Shown here in pieces: positions 27,393-36,254 of a stretch of DNA of 64,000 nucleotides (position 1 is the stretch's first letter; each line of letters starts with the position of its first letter). Origin of the DNA: Methylophilales bacterium (lineage in GTDB: Bacteria > Pseudomonadota > Gammaproteobacteria > Burkholderiales > Methylophilaceae). The stretch is taken from the NCBI GenBank assembly GCA_019823025.1, contig CP081940.1, positions 806,001-870,000 on the forward strand. The letters are read 5' to 3'. The notes beneath the pieces are model-generated. The model had not been told where the DNA came from. It did no database searches and saw only the letters and a program-made list of their open reading frames with translations. The translations under genes and the position numbers were made by a program.

Positions 27393-28350
27393 AGTTAAAT
27401 TGTCCATTGTTATAACAACTAGAAATAGAGAGTTATTATTTCGGAGTTGCCTCGAGTCAATTATTAATAGTAATCTAACTATTCCCTATGAGGTCATTGT
27501 TGTAGATGATGCGTCCAGTGATGGCACAAAAAAATTTAATAAAAATGAATACTCTAGATTAAATTTAGTTGTAATAAGAAATAAACAGCAAAAAATGATG
27601 GTCCGTTCTAGAAATCTTGGTGCTAGAAAAGCAAAAGGTAAATTAGTTTTATTTGTAGATGATGACAATGAAGTCGATATAAAAATGATAGACAATCTTA
27701 TTATCCACCTTGAAAATAATCCTAAATTAGGCATAGTCGGGCCATCTATGTATCACAAAGGTTCAAATATTCCTTATTTGACATCACAAAAAATAAATTT
27801 TTTTACGGGAAAAACAAAAGGACTAAATTCTGAAACAAAAAAATCTTCTTCATCAGATGGTATCCCTAATGTTTTTATGATTAAAAAAATAGCTCTAGAA
27901 AAAAACAATTATTTTGATGAACGAATTGTTCAAACATTTACAGAGCCTGATTTTGCATTTTCTGCAAGAGAACATGGTTATAAGTGTGAGATGATACTAA
28001 GTGCTAAAACATTTCACAACAAAATTTGGGGGCATGCGGGCATTCAAATCTCAAACAATAATTTTAGGCAGAAAGCATATTATATAATGAGGAATAGAAT
28101 CTTATTTGTTAGCAGGTATGGTTCATTAGGACAAAAAATCATCTTTAACACCTTTTTTTCATGGGTTTGGCCCTTTATTTATAGCTTTATAGCTTTACGT
28201 TATTTTAGGTTTGATTTAATTGTTTTGTATTGGGTAGGCTTTGCAGATGGATTAAAAATTTTATTTTCTGGAAGAATTGATTCAAATGAAAAATCTGTCA
28301 GTCGTGTTAGATGTTTACTTAACCAATTTCCTAGAAAAAATAAGGCTTAG
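27385..28350 (+). CDS. Family 2 glycosyltransferase
   Basis: A 321-residue GT-A enzyme with a GTG start at 27385 overlapping the methyltransferase gene by 8 bases. Motifs are LSIVITTRNRELL, VVDDASSDGT, RNLGARKAKGKLVLFVDDD with the DDD metal site near residue 93, and ERIVQTFTEPDFAF as the acceptor-side acidic region. A weakly hydrophobic C-terminal part may be membrane-associated. Specificity unknown. Confidence 0.84.
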   Translation: MNKVKLSIVITTRNRELLFRSCLESIINSNLTIPYEVIVVDDASSDGTKKFNKNEYSRLNLVVIRNKQQKMMVRSRNLGARKAKGKLVLFVDDDNEVDIKMIDNLIIHLENNPKLGIVGPSMYHKGSNIPYLTSQKINFFTGKTKGLNSETKKSSSSDGIPNVFMIKKIALEKNNYFDERIVQTFTEPDFAFSAREHGYKCEMILSAKTFHNKIWGHAGIQISNNNFRQKAYYIMRNRILFVSRYGSLGQKIIFNTFFSWVWPFIYSFIALRYFRFDLIVLYWVGFADGLKILFSGRIDSNEKSVSRVRCLLNQFPRKNKA

Positions 28351-28362
28351 ATAAAACATATT

Positions 28363-30192
28363 ATGTGTGGTATTTTTGGAATTATTTCAACTAAAAAAAT
28401 TTCTCAGGCAGAGTGTATTAATTCTGTAAATAGCCTTCGCCATAGAGGTCCTGATGATTCAGGATGGACTTCATTAACATATAAAAGAAAGCACTCTATT
28501 TTTCTTGGGCATACCAGACTTTCCGTCCAAGATTTATCTGATTCAGGTTGTCAACCTATGAGTACCTCGGATAAAAGATATACAATTATATTTAATGGAG
28601 AGATATATAACTTTAATGAATTACGCAATGATCTAAAAGCTGCAGGAGTAATTTTTTCTGGTAGCTCTGATACTGAAGTTATTCTTCAGCTTTTTATAAG
28701 ATATGGTTTAGATTGTGTTGAAAAGTTATCTGGCATGTTTGCATTTGTAATTTTAGATAATTTTAAAGGAGAAATTACAATTGCAAGAGATCGTTTTGGT
28801 AAAAAACCACTGTATTATTATCTTGATAATGAAAATTTTGTTTTTGCTTCTGAATTAAATTCAATCCTAGAACTAAATAGAATAAAGTCATCTTTATCAG
28901 TAGATAAAACGTCCATTAATCAAATTTTAATTACTGGTTTTATTCATGGCCAAAGTAGTATCTTTAATGAAATTAAAAAAATAAATCCCTCAACTATTGC
29001 CGTTTTTTCTATAAAGCGCATGGATTTTATTGATAGTAAAATTTATTGGTCAGTAGAAAACTACAATAATAGTTCTAGAATTTTTCAGGAACCCTCCAAA
29101 GAAATGGAGCGATTATTAGACAAATCTGTAGGAGACAGACTTGTTTCTGATGTTCCAATATGTATGTTTTTATCAGGCGGAGTAGATAGTAGCTTGGTTT
29201 ATTCGAAAGCTCTAATGCATATGCCAGATATGGAAGCTTTTACAATTTCTTATAAGAACTATAAAAATGATGAAAGCGACTTCGCTAAGCAAGTAGCAAG
29301 AAGCCTTAAGGGAAAACTAAATATTGTTGATATGAATGCTAAGCAATTTTCAGATAGTGCAGAAAGCATGCTAAATATCCTGGATGAACCTGTTGCTGAT
29401 GCGGCAATGATACCACTCCATTATTTATCTAAGATTGTTGGGAATAGATATAAGGTCGCCCTAAGTGGCGATGGTGGTGATGAAATTTTTGGTGGCTATA
29501 TTAAATATCCTGTGCAGGAATATATTGAAAAAACCCCTCAGTTTATTAGAAATTTTATAGCATCATTACTTAAAAATACAAATTCAATATCTCTTAAAAG
29601 ATTAGCAAGTGGTCTAAAATTAAATTTTAATGAAAGGCAGTTTATATTTGGTAGTGGTGGTTTTTTAATTGAGGAAATGGAAGAGCTATTAGAAAATAAA
29701 AATTTTAATAAAAAAGCAATATTTGCTTCAGTTTCAAAGGCAAATCAACCATTTCTCAATGACCCGTTCTTACAATCAATGTATCTTGATACTTTGTTCC
29801 AATTGCCAGATTGGTATTTATTTAAGGCAGACAGAGCATCAATGGCAAATGGACTTGAATTGAGAAGTCCATTACTTGATCATAAGATAGCTGAACTATC
29901 TTTTTCTTTTTCTTCGTCTGAGCATAAAAAGTTCTTATCAAAGAAAATTTTACTTAAAAAAATGCTAGCAAAAAACCTACCCTCACACCTTGTAAATAGA
30001 AAAAAACTTGGGTTTGCCGTTGATTTAGATTCATGGGTGTCAAGTAAATCTTCGAAGGAAATAATCTTGTCAGATTCCAATTCTAATATTTTTAATAAGG
30101 TCTGGTTACAAAAAAATTTAAACTTTATGAGTCCTCTCGCTAAATTTAAGATAATATCTATAAATTATTATTTGCTTAAGCATGGATTCTAA
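28363..30192 (+). CDS. asnB: Glutamine-hydrolysing asparagine synthase-like amidotransferase
   Basis: A 609-residue protein of the AsnB family. Cys2 is the catalytic nucleophile of the N-terminal glutaminase domain (MCGIFGI), with RHRGPDDSG, FNGEIYNF and SSDTEV. The synthetase half has the ATP-binding SGGVDSSL motif near residue 271 and ALSGDGGDEIFGGY near 367. In polysaccharide loci this type often amidates a uronic or amino acid on a sugar rather than making free asparagine; the Ugd product would be one possible substrate. Which applies here is not decidable from sequence. Confidence 0.9.
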   Translation: MCGIFGIISTKKISQAECINSVNSLRHRGPDDSGWTSLTYKRKHSIFLGHTRLSVQDLSDSGCQPMSTSDKRYTIIFNGEIYNFNELRNDLKAAGVIFSGSSDTEVILQLFIRYGLDCVEKLSGMFAFVILDNFKGEITIARDRFGKKPLYYYLDNENFVFASELNSILELNRIKSSLSVDKTSINQILITGFIHGQSSIFNEIKKINPSTIAVFSIKRMDFIDSKIYWSVENYNNSSRIFQEPSKEMERLLDKSVGDRLVSDVPICMFLSGGVDSSLVYSKALMHMPDMEAFTISYKNYKNDESDFAKQVARSLKGKLNIVDMNAKQFSDSAESMLNILDEPVADAAMIPLHYLSKIVGNRYKVALSGDGGDEIFGGYIKYPVQEYIEKTPQFIRNFIASLLKNTNSISLKRLASGLKLNFNERQFIFGSGGFLIEEMEELLENKNFNKKAIFASVSKANQPFLNDPFLQSMYLDTLFQLPDWYLFKADRASMANGLELRSPLLDHKIAELSFSFSSSEHKKFLSKKILLKKMLAKNLPSHLVNRKKLGFAVDLDSWVSSKSSKEIILSDSNSNIFNKVWLQKNLNFMSPLAKFKIISINYYLLKHGF

Positions 30193-30203
30193 ATATATCG
30201 TTT

Positions 30204-31007
30204 ATGAATAAATTATCTAACAACGAATTCGGTATATTGATATTATCATGTGACGCATATTTAGACTTATGGCCACTTTTTTTAGAGTATTTTTTTAATA
30301 ATTTTGACTTAGATGGAACTTCGTATCCGGTATATTTTGGAAGCAATGAAGTCCCTAACAATGATCCAAGAGTTATTCCATTATTATCGGGAAAAGATAC
30401 TAATTGGTCCTCAAGTTATATAAAAATTTTAGAACAAATATCTTGCTCTAAAATATTAGTAATTCTTGAAGATATGATTGTTGTAACACCTGTAGAAGCT
30501 TATAAATTAAAAGAGTTTGTTGAATTTGGAATTTCTAGTAATGCAACTCATGTTCAATATTCTCACTGGCCTTGGCATAATAATTTAACCTCAAAAAATA
30601 ATTTATTTTTAGAAATACCAAAACAAATGCCATATAGGTCCCTAGTCTGTGGTTTTTGGGATAAGAGTTATTTAACTAGATTATTAATTCCAGGGGAGAG
30701 TCCATGGAATTTTGAAATTATGGGTTCATATAGAGTCTCTTATGATACCGGTTTTTACGTAATTAAAAAAAATTTATTTGATTGGGTTAATCTTGTAGAG
30801 AAAGGCTGTTGGACAAATGAGTCTTTGATATGGGCAAAAAAAAATAGTGTTAATATAAATCTATTTCCAAGACCTATTTCAAAATTTTCTAGTAGAATTA
30901 TAAGCAAATTAAAAAAATATTACTTTAATTCAGTAAGGCTTTTAATTTCCTGGAAATTTAGAGTTAAATTCATGCACTTATTAAGAAAAATTTTTATTTC
31001 GTATTAA
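30204..31007 (+). CDS. Unrecognised protein, possibly glycosyltransferase-like
   Basis: A 267-residue soluble protein. I could not assign a named family. It starts with ILILSCDAYLDLWPLFLEYF, then has VILEDMIVV near residue 92, where an acidic pair could take the place of a DXD motif, and GFWDKSYLTRLL followed by WNFEIMGSYR. This order of an early Cys-Asp turn, central acidic motif and later aromatic acceptor segment is reminiscent of GT-A glycosyltransferases, but the resemblance is weak. It lies between asnB and gmd with short gaps. Confidence 0.6.
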   Translation: MNKLSNNEFGILILSCDAYLDLWPLFLEYFFNNFDLDGTSYPVYFGSNEVPNNDPRVIPLLSGKDTNWSSSYIKILEQISCSKILVILEDMIVVTPVEAYKLKEFVEFGISSNATHVQYSHWPWHNNLTSKNNLFLEIPKQMPYRSLVCGFWDKSYLTRLLIPGESPWNFEIMGSYRVSYDTGFYVIKKNLFDWVNLVEKGCWTNESLIWAKKNSVNINLFPRPISKFSSRIISKLKKYYFNSVRLLISWKFRVKFMHLLRKIFISY

Positions 31008-31016
31008 AATATTATT

Positions 31017-32141
31017 ATGAAAAAAAAGAAAGTAGCTTTAATTACAGGAATTACTGGACAAGATGGCTCCTACCTTGCAGAGTTTCTTTTGGAAAAAGGC
31101 TACGAGGTGCACGGAATAAAAAGAAGAGCTTCGTCATTCAATACTCAGCGTATTGATCATATTCTTCAGGCTCCACATGATGATAAATCAGGATTATATC
31201 TTCATTATGGTGATTTAACAGATAGTAGTAATTTAATTCGAATACTTAAAGAAGTAGAACCAGATGAGGTATACAATTTAGCTGCTCAATCTCATGTTGC
31301 TGTGAGCTTCGAAGTGCCAGAATATACTGCGGATGTTGTAGCAATAGGTACACTCAGGTTGCTAGAGGCAATTCGGTTTTTAGGATTTGAAAATAAAACA
31401 CGTTTTTATCAAGCATCAACCTCAGAGCTTTTTGGTGATGTTCAGGAAACACCTCAAACTGAAACTACTCCATTCCACCCAAGATCTCCATATGGGGTTG
31501 CTAAGATGTATGCTTATTGGATTACTGTTAACTATCGTGAATCTTATGGAATTTATGCTTGCAATGGAATTTTATTTAATCATGAATCACCCAGGCGTGG
31601 AGAAACCTTCGCCACTCGAAAAATAACAAGAGGTCTTGCAAATATAGCCCAAGGTTTGCAAAAATGCCTCTATATGGGAAATATTAATTCCTTGAGAGAT
31701 TGGGGGCATGCAAAAGACTTTGTGCGTATGCAATGGATGATGCTTCAACAAGATAGACCCGATGATTTTTGTATTGCTACAGGTATTCAGTATTCTGTTC
31801 GTCAGTTTATTCAGTGGTCCGCGTTAGAGCTCGGTATTACAATTAGCTTCGAAGGTGAAGGACTTAATGAGGTTGGTAAAGTAAAATCTATTGAGGGCCC
31901 AAATGCACCTGCATTGAAAGTTGGGGATGTTATTTTTAGAGTTGATAGTCGTTACTTTAGGCCTGCAGAGGTCGAAACACTATTAGGAAGCTCAAAGAAA
32001 GCAAAAGATAGCTTAGGATGGATTCCCGAGATTACAGTCCAACAAGTTTGCTCTGAAATGGTAAGAGAAGACTTGAAAGAAGCAAAACGTCATGCCTTGC
32101 TTAAAGAGCATGGCTTTGAGTTGCTGATTACTAAGGAATAA
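31017..32141 (+). CDS. gmd: GDP-mannose 4,6-dehydratase
   Basis: Converts GDP-D-mannose to GDP-4-keto-6-deoxymannose. The 374-residue protein has the [21 protein letters not shown] signature (residues about 9-29), [11 protein letters not shown], the catalytic YX3K in [12 protein letters not shown], and [16 protein letters not shown]. Length and motifs are typical. The ColD-like enzyme at 33325 uses exactly this product, separated only by one minus-strand gene. No GDP-mannose-making genes (manB, manC) are in the window. Confidence 0.97.
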   Translation: MKKKKVALITGITGQDGSYLAEFLLEKGYEVHGIKRRASSFNTQRIDHILQAPHDDKSGLYLHYGDLTDSSNLIRILKEVEPDEVYNLAAQSHVAVSFEVPEYTADVVAIGTLRLLEAIRFLGFENKTRFYQASTSELFGDVQETPQTETTPFHPRSPYGVAKMYAYWITVNYRESYGIYACNGILFNHESPRRGETFATRKITRGLANIAQGLQKCLYMGNINSLRDWGHAKDFVRMQWMMLQQDRPDDFCIATGIQYSVRQFIQWSALELGITISFEGEGLNEVGKVKSIEGPNAPALKVGDVIFRVDSRYFRPAEVETLLGSSKKAKDSLGWIPEITVQQVCSEMVREDLKEAKRHALLKEHGFELLITKE

Positions 32142-32163
32142 ATCAAATTACATTTATTTAAAA

Positions 32164-33036
32164 TCATTTAAATGGTTTATCAATTTTTGAAGTTGAGATA
32201 GGAATAGAAATTTTATGGTCAACACCATTAATAAGATAATTATCTGAACTGTGAATTAAGGATCTATCCCAGGTTAGAATGTCACCAAGATTCCATTTAT
32301 ATATTGTGTGAATTTCTAAATCTCTTAAATCTTCATAAGGTTGATGGCTTAAATATTCATTATAGATTTTTTTGTCGAATTCCTTACCACTAGTGATATG
32401 CTCATTTGTCCTTATTCCGTATCTAGCTGAATTTAAAAGATTTGAGACCTCATTTCTAAATGAATCATTAATTAAAAATTCACCCCCCTTAAATTTAAGA
32501 ATATTTTGATTTTCAGTATCTGATATCATTTCATTGAAGATTAATACGTTAGGAACGTCAATAAATTTATTATTAATATCTTTAAATATATGATCATGGC
32601 CATCTGATTTTTTGGAGACAAAATACGCAGCAGGCCCATACCATCTATTCTTAAAAATTACTGTATGAGCAGGTTTGTTTTTTGGGTAAATATTAATTGG
32701 AATCAATATATTTTGACCTATAACATCATCTGGATCTTTACCACTATCTGCATGAATTCTTAGAGGGAACCGAGAGGTTATAAAATGTGGTTTAAAATCA
32801 TTTACATATAAATCACCTAAAAATTCTTTAAGTATTTTTTCTAATTTAATTAAATGTTTATTTTCACTGAAAGAAAATGATACTTTTTTTGAATCAGCTC
32901 TATCTACTTGAGCAAATAAAGTTTTATTAATATCTTCTAACTCTTTCAAAAAATTAGCATCAAATACATTTTTATATATTTTTACACCTATTTCATTTTT
33001 TTTGATCTCATCTATTCTTGTAAAAAAATTTTGCAT
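32164..33036 (-). CDS. Putative 2-oxoglutarate/Fe(II)-oxygenase-like protein
   Basis: A 290-residue soluble protein on the minus strand, the only antisense gene inside the polysaccharide locus. RFPLRIHADSG near residue 113 resembles the HXD iron-ligand motif, and LIHSSDNYL followed by DHKISIPIST near 267-285 could supply the distal His and the 2-oxoglutarate-binding basic residue, as in phytanoyl-CoA-hydroxylase-like enzymes. The central region contains a WYGPAAYFV stretch. The pattern fits but is not proof; small-molecule or sugar hydroxylation would be the role if correct. Confidence 0.55.
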   Translation of the reverse strand: MQNFFTRIDEIKKNEIGVKIYKNVFDANFLKELEDINKTLFAQVDRADSKKVSFSFSENKHLIKLEKILKEFLGDLYVNDFKPHFITSRFPLRIHADSGKDPDDVIGQNILIPINIYPKNKPAHTVIFKNRWYGPAAYFVSKKSDGHDHIFKDINNKFIDVPNVLIFNEMISDTENQNILKFKGGEFLINDSFRNEVSNLLNSARYGIRTNEHITSGKEFDKKIYNEYLSHQPYEDLRDLEIHTIYKWNLGDILTWDRSLIHSSDNYLINGVDHKISIPISTSKIDKPFK

Positions 33037-33324
33037 ATAAGGTAATGTCTATAATATTGTAACTATTATATATAATAAAAATTTTATTGGGAACGTAATG
33101 AAGATATTTGAAATTAAGATCGTTGCCTCTCTTTCTTATTAAATCATTTAAACAAATGTTTTATTTTATATATTAATAGGTTTTAGAGTTAAAAAAATAG
33201 TTTTTTTTAAACTAATTGAGACAGTTATCAGAAACAATTAAAAATAAATATGTATTCTTAATAGGCGAAAAAGGAATGTTAAAATGTACCCTATAAAATA
33301 AAAAAACTTGAATAAGGTAGAGTC
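33037..33324. other. Intergenic region between the oxygenase-like gene and colD
   Basis: 288 bases between divergent genes, very AT-rich. It should hold promoters for both directions, but no strong -35/-10 pair was found. A 14-codon ORF starting at 33098 (ATGAAGATATTTG) ends quickly and is probably chance. Nothing else seen. Confidence 0.5.
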
Positions 33325-34491
33325 GTGATTAAATATCCATTAGCTTCTAGCACTTGGAATTCTGAAGAAATAAAAGCTATTCATTCAGTAATAGATACTG
33401 GTTCATATTCTATGGGTGAAAAGGTAAGTAAGTGTGAAACAGATTTTGCTAATTTTATAAATAGAAAATACGCTGTCATGGTCAGCTCAGGTTCAGCTGC
33501 TAACCTAATTGCAACTGCAGCACTTTTCTATACCAAAATTCCAAAGCTTAAGAGAGGAGATGAAGTAATAGTTCCAGCAGTATCGTGGTCTACAACTTAC
33601 TTTCCATTGCAACAGTATGGACTCAAATTAAAGTTTGTTGATATTGACTTAGAAACATTAAATTATGACCTTGACGCTTTGGGATCAGCGATTTCGAATC
33701 AAACTAAAATGGTTGTAGTTGTAAACCTTCTAGGGAACCCTAATGATTTTAATGCTATAAATAAGCTTATTAATGGAAAAGATATAATTATTATTGAAGA
33801 TAATTGCGAATCATTGGGGGCTAAATATAATGGCAAATCTGCAGGTTCCTTTGGTGTCTTAGGAACGTTTTCGACATTCTTTTCTCATCATATATCAACA
33901 ATGGAAGGTGGTTTTGTAAGCACTGATGAAGAGGAGCTCTATCATATATTACTTTCATTAAGGGCACATGGTTGGACTAGAAATCTTCCTAAGAAAAACT
34001 TTGTATCAAATAAAGAGGATGACGATTTCGAGGAATCATTTAGGTTTGTTTTGCCCGGGTATAATGTCAGGCCCGTTGAGATGAGTGGAGCTATAGGTAT
34101 TGAACAATTAAAAAAATTACCTACATTTCTGAAATACAGAAGAGATAATGCAAAGTTTTTTGTAAAACTATTCAAAAATCATCCGGAATTTATTATCCAA
34201 AAAGATATTGACAATAGTTCTTGGTTTGGCTTTTCTCTTATTATTAAACCACAATCTAAAATAACAAGAAAAAATGTTATCAAAAAATTACGAGAAAATA
34301 AAATAGATTGTAGACCTATAGTTGCAGGTAACTTTACCAAAAACGAAGCTATTAAATTTTTCAATTTTACGATACATAATAAATTAGATAATGCAGACTT
34401 AATTCATAAAAATGGTTTTTTTGTAGGAAATCATCATTATGATATTCAAGATAAAATTAGGTATCTTTATGAAATTTTAGATGATCAATAG
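33325..34491 (+). CDS. colD: ColD-like GDP-4-keto-6-deoxymannose 3-dehydratase
   Basis: A 388-residue PLP enzyme of the DegT/DnrJ/EryC1 fold. The position that carries the PLP-binding lysine in aminotransferases is His188 here, preceded by Ser187, in FFSHHISTMEGG. From memory, E. coli ColD has the same length and the same Ser187/His188 pair, which make it a 3-deoxygenating dehydratase instead of an aminotransferase. The expected reaction gives GDP-4-keto-3,6-dideoxymannose, the precursor of colitose-type sugars, using Gmd product and glutamate as amino source. SSGSAANL and IIEDNCESLGAKYNG are other family motifs. The start is GTG at 33325 with AAGGTAGAG upstream. Confidence 0.85.
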   Translation: MIKYPLASSTWNSEEIKAIHSVIDTGSYSMGEKVSKCETDFANFINRKYAVMVSSGSAANLIATAALFYTKIPKLKRGDEVIVPAVSWSTTYFPLQQYGLKLKFVDIDLETLNYDLDALGSAISNQTKMVVVVNLLGNPNDFNAINKLINGKDIIIIEDNCESLGAKYNGKSAGSFGVLGTFSTFFSHHISTMEGGFVSTDEEELYHILLSLRAHGWTRNLPKKNFVSNKEDDDFEESFRFVLPGYNVRPVEMSGAIGIEQLKKLPTFLKYRRDNAKFFVKLFKNHPEFIIQKDIDNSSWFGFSLIIKPQSKITRKNVIKKLRENKIDCRPIVAGNFTKNEAIKFFNFTIHNKLDNADLIHKNGFFVGNHHYDIQDKIRYLYEILDDQ

Positions 34492-34573
34492 TTGAGCGCA
34501 TTATTAATTAAGCACTTAAGGATATGCATTTAGGATGCCATTGTAGTTATATGAAAAACTTTAATTTAATAAT

Positions 34574-36169
34574 ATGGTAATTTTCAAGATTAGCTACAAA
34601 TATTTTAAAAATTTATTGATCTACAAATATATCAATGCATTTTGTTTTTTGGCTATGCTAATTGCTATATTTTCTCTTAGTCTTTTAAAATATCTTTCTC
34701 TTCACAGTGGGGTAATGGATTTAGGTGTTTATTCCTCCACACTTTACAACGTTTCTGAGCTTGGGTACTTCTGGAAGATATTTTTTGGTCATACATCACC
34801 TTCTTTAATTATTTACTCCGGAATATATTCAGTATTTTCTGTTGAAGGAATATTATTTTTTCAATCGCTAATTATTGCACTTTCAGGATATATAATAAAA
34901 AAATATCTTGGCCTATTGCCTTTTGTAGCATATGTACTTTTTTTCCCTGTTTGGTTTAATGCTCTATTCGACTTTCACCCTGATCATTTATCAATTCTTT
35001 TATTGCTGTGTTTTTTTATATTTGCTCAAAATAATTATATTAAATATGCGGCAATTTCTGCCATAGCTCTCGCCTTTGTTAAAGAACCTTTTGCCCTTCA
35101 AACTGTAGCATGTGGAATATATTTATTATTTTTAAAGAATGAGTTGGTTCCAAAAAGTTCTAGTAAGTTTTTTACTAGTTCTCCAAATAATTTATTTTAT
35201 GGTTTTGGTCTGATTGGTTTTGGTATTGTTTATTTTTATATAGCCACTTCGTTCGTTATTCCATACTTCTCAGGCATAGAAAAATCAAGCATAAGCACAT
35301 ACTCGTCTTTCCACAGCGCTGGATCGAGCATAAGTGAAATAATATTTTATATTTTTAATAATTTTGGTGAAGTATTAAGTAAAAATTTTTCCAACCCAGA
35401 TAAGGTCATATATGTAGTTGCATTGTTTGGCTCGTTGGGTTTTATTTCACTATTAAGTCCCAAAGCTTTGATTGTTGGCCTACCTATCTTAGCTATCTCC
35501 TTAATTCTTGACCACAAAGCCTATTATGGTTTGGGGCATCATTACACTGCTGGCTTGATTGCACCTTTGATCTTTTCTTTTTCTAATGGATTACCACGAG
35601 CTAGGATTATTTGGGAAGGAATTGGCTTACCTATTAAATGGTTTACATCTATTTTGCTTATAGGGCTACTAATAACACATATAGCTCTGTCCCCCTCACC
35701 TATTAGTCGTATATTTTGGTCTGATAAAGTATGGTCATATAATTATCATGCTTATATTCAAACAGATAGAGACCAAATGATAAAACAAAAAATCTCTCTT
35801 TTTATTCCAGAGAATCCAGATGTAGTAGTGTCAATCCAAAATACTCTAAACTGGCTACCATTGGTTCAGCGAAGACATTTTTTACTTTTTCCCCGAGGAA
35901 TTTCGGAGGTTGGGTCTGGGCCATTTATTCAACGAGGTTTAAAACTTGAGAAAACTAAATGGAAACCTATAAAGTCAGATTTTGTTGTATTAGATCTAAA
36001 AAGGCCTTGGTCAATAATAGATAAAGGTTGTGACTGGCTTTATGGAAAGTGTACGAATAAAAAAGTAGCAAATGAATACTTAGAGTGGGTTAAAAAAACA
36101 AAACGTATTATGCACGTAGTTTTTGAAAAAGATGGATTTATTATTTTAAAAAGAAAAAATTATAACTAA
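34574..36169 (+). CDS. DUF2079-like polytopic membrane protein
   Basis: A 531-residue protein with about 10-11 hydrophobic helices. The first periplasmic loop holds HSGVMDLGVYSSTLYN, where the DLG acidic residue is in the place used by DUF2079/GT-C-type proteins, and FDFHPDHLSILLL follows near residue 139. These are the conserved positions of the DUF2079 family, which is suspected to contain glycosyltransferases using lipid-linked donors. The last 130 residues form a soluble domain. It begins about 80 bases after colD. Confidence 0.78.
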   Translation: MVIFKISYKYFKNLLIYKYINAFCFLAMLIAIFSLSLLKYLSLHSGVMDLGVYSSTLYNVSELGYFWKIFFGHTSPSLIIYSGIYSVFSVEGILFFQSLIIALSGYIIKKYLGLLPFVAYVLFFPVWFNALFDFHPDHLSILLLLCFFIFAQNNYIKYAAISAIALAFVKEPFALQTVACGIYLLFLKNELVPKSSSKFFTSSPNNLFYGFGLIGFGIVYFYIATSFVIPYFSGIEKSSISTYSSFHSAGSSISEIIFYIFNNFGEVLSKNFSNPDKVIYVVALFGSLGFISLLSPKALIVGLPILAISLILDHKAYYGLGHHYTAGLIAPLIFSFSNGLPRARIIWEGIGLPIKWFTSILLIGLLITHIALSPSPISRIFWSDKVWSYNYHAYIQTDRDQMIKQKISLFIPENPDVVVSIQNTLNWLPLVQRRHFLLFPRGISEVGSGPFIQRGLKLEKTKWKPIKSDFVVLDLKRPWSIIDKGCDWLYGKCTNKKVANEYLEWVKKTKRIMHVVFEKDGFIILKRKNYN

Positions 36170-36254
36170 TAAAAATTGACCCCCATAATTTAATTTAAGC
36201 GGTTTATGTCAAGGTGATATAAACTTATTATCAAATAATTAATAAAATTGACCT

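Noticed and set aside
33098-33142. Short ORF in the gap before colD
   Set aside because: Only 14 codons, no clear function and no coupling to a neighbour.
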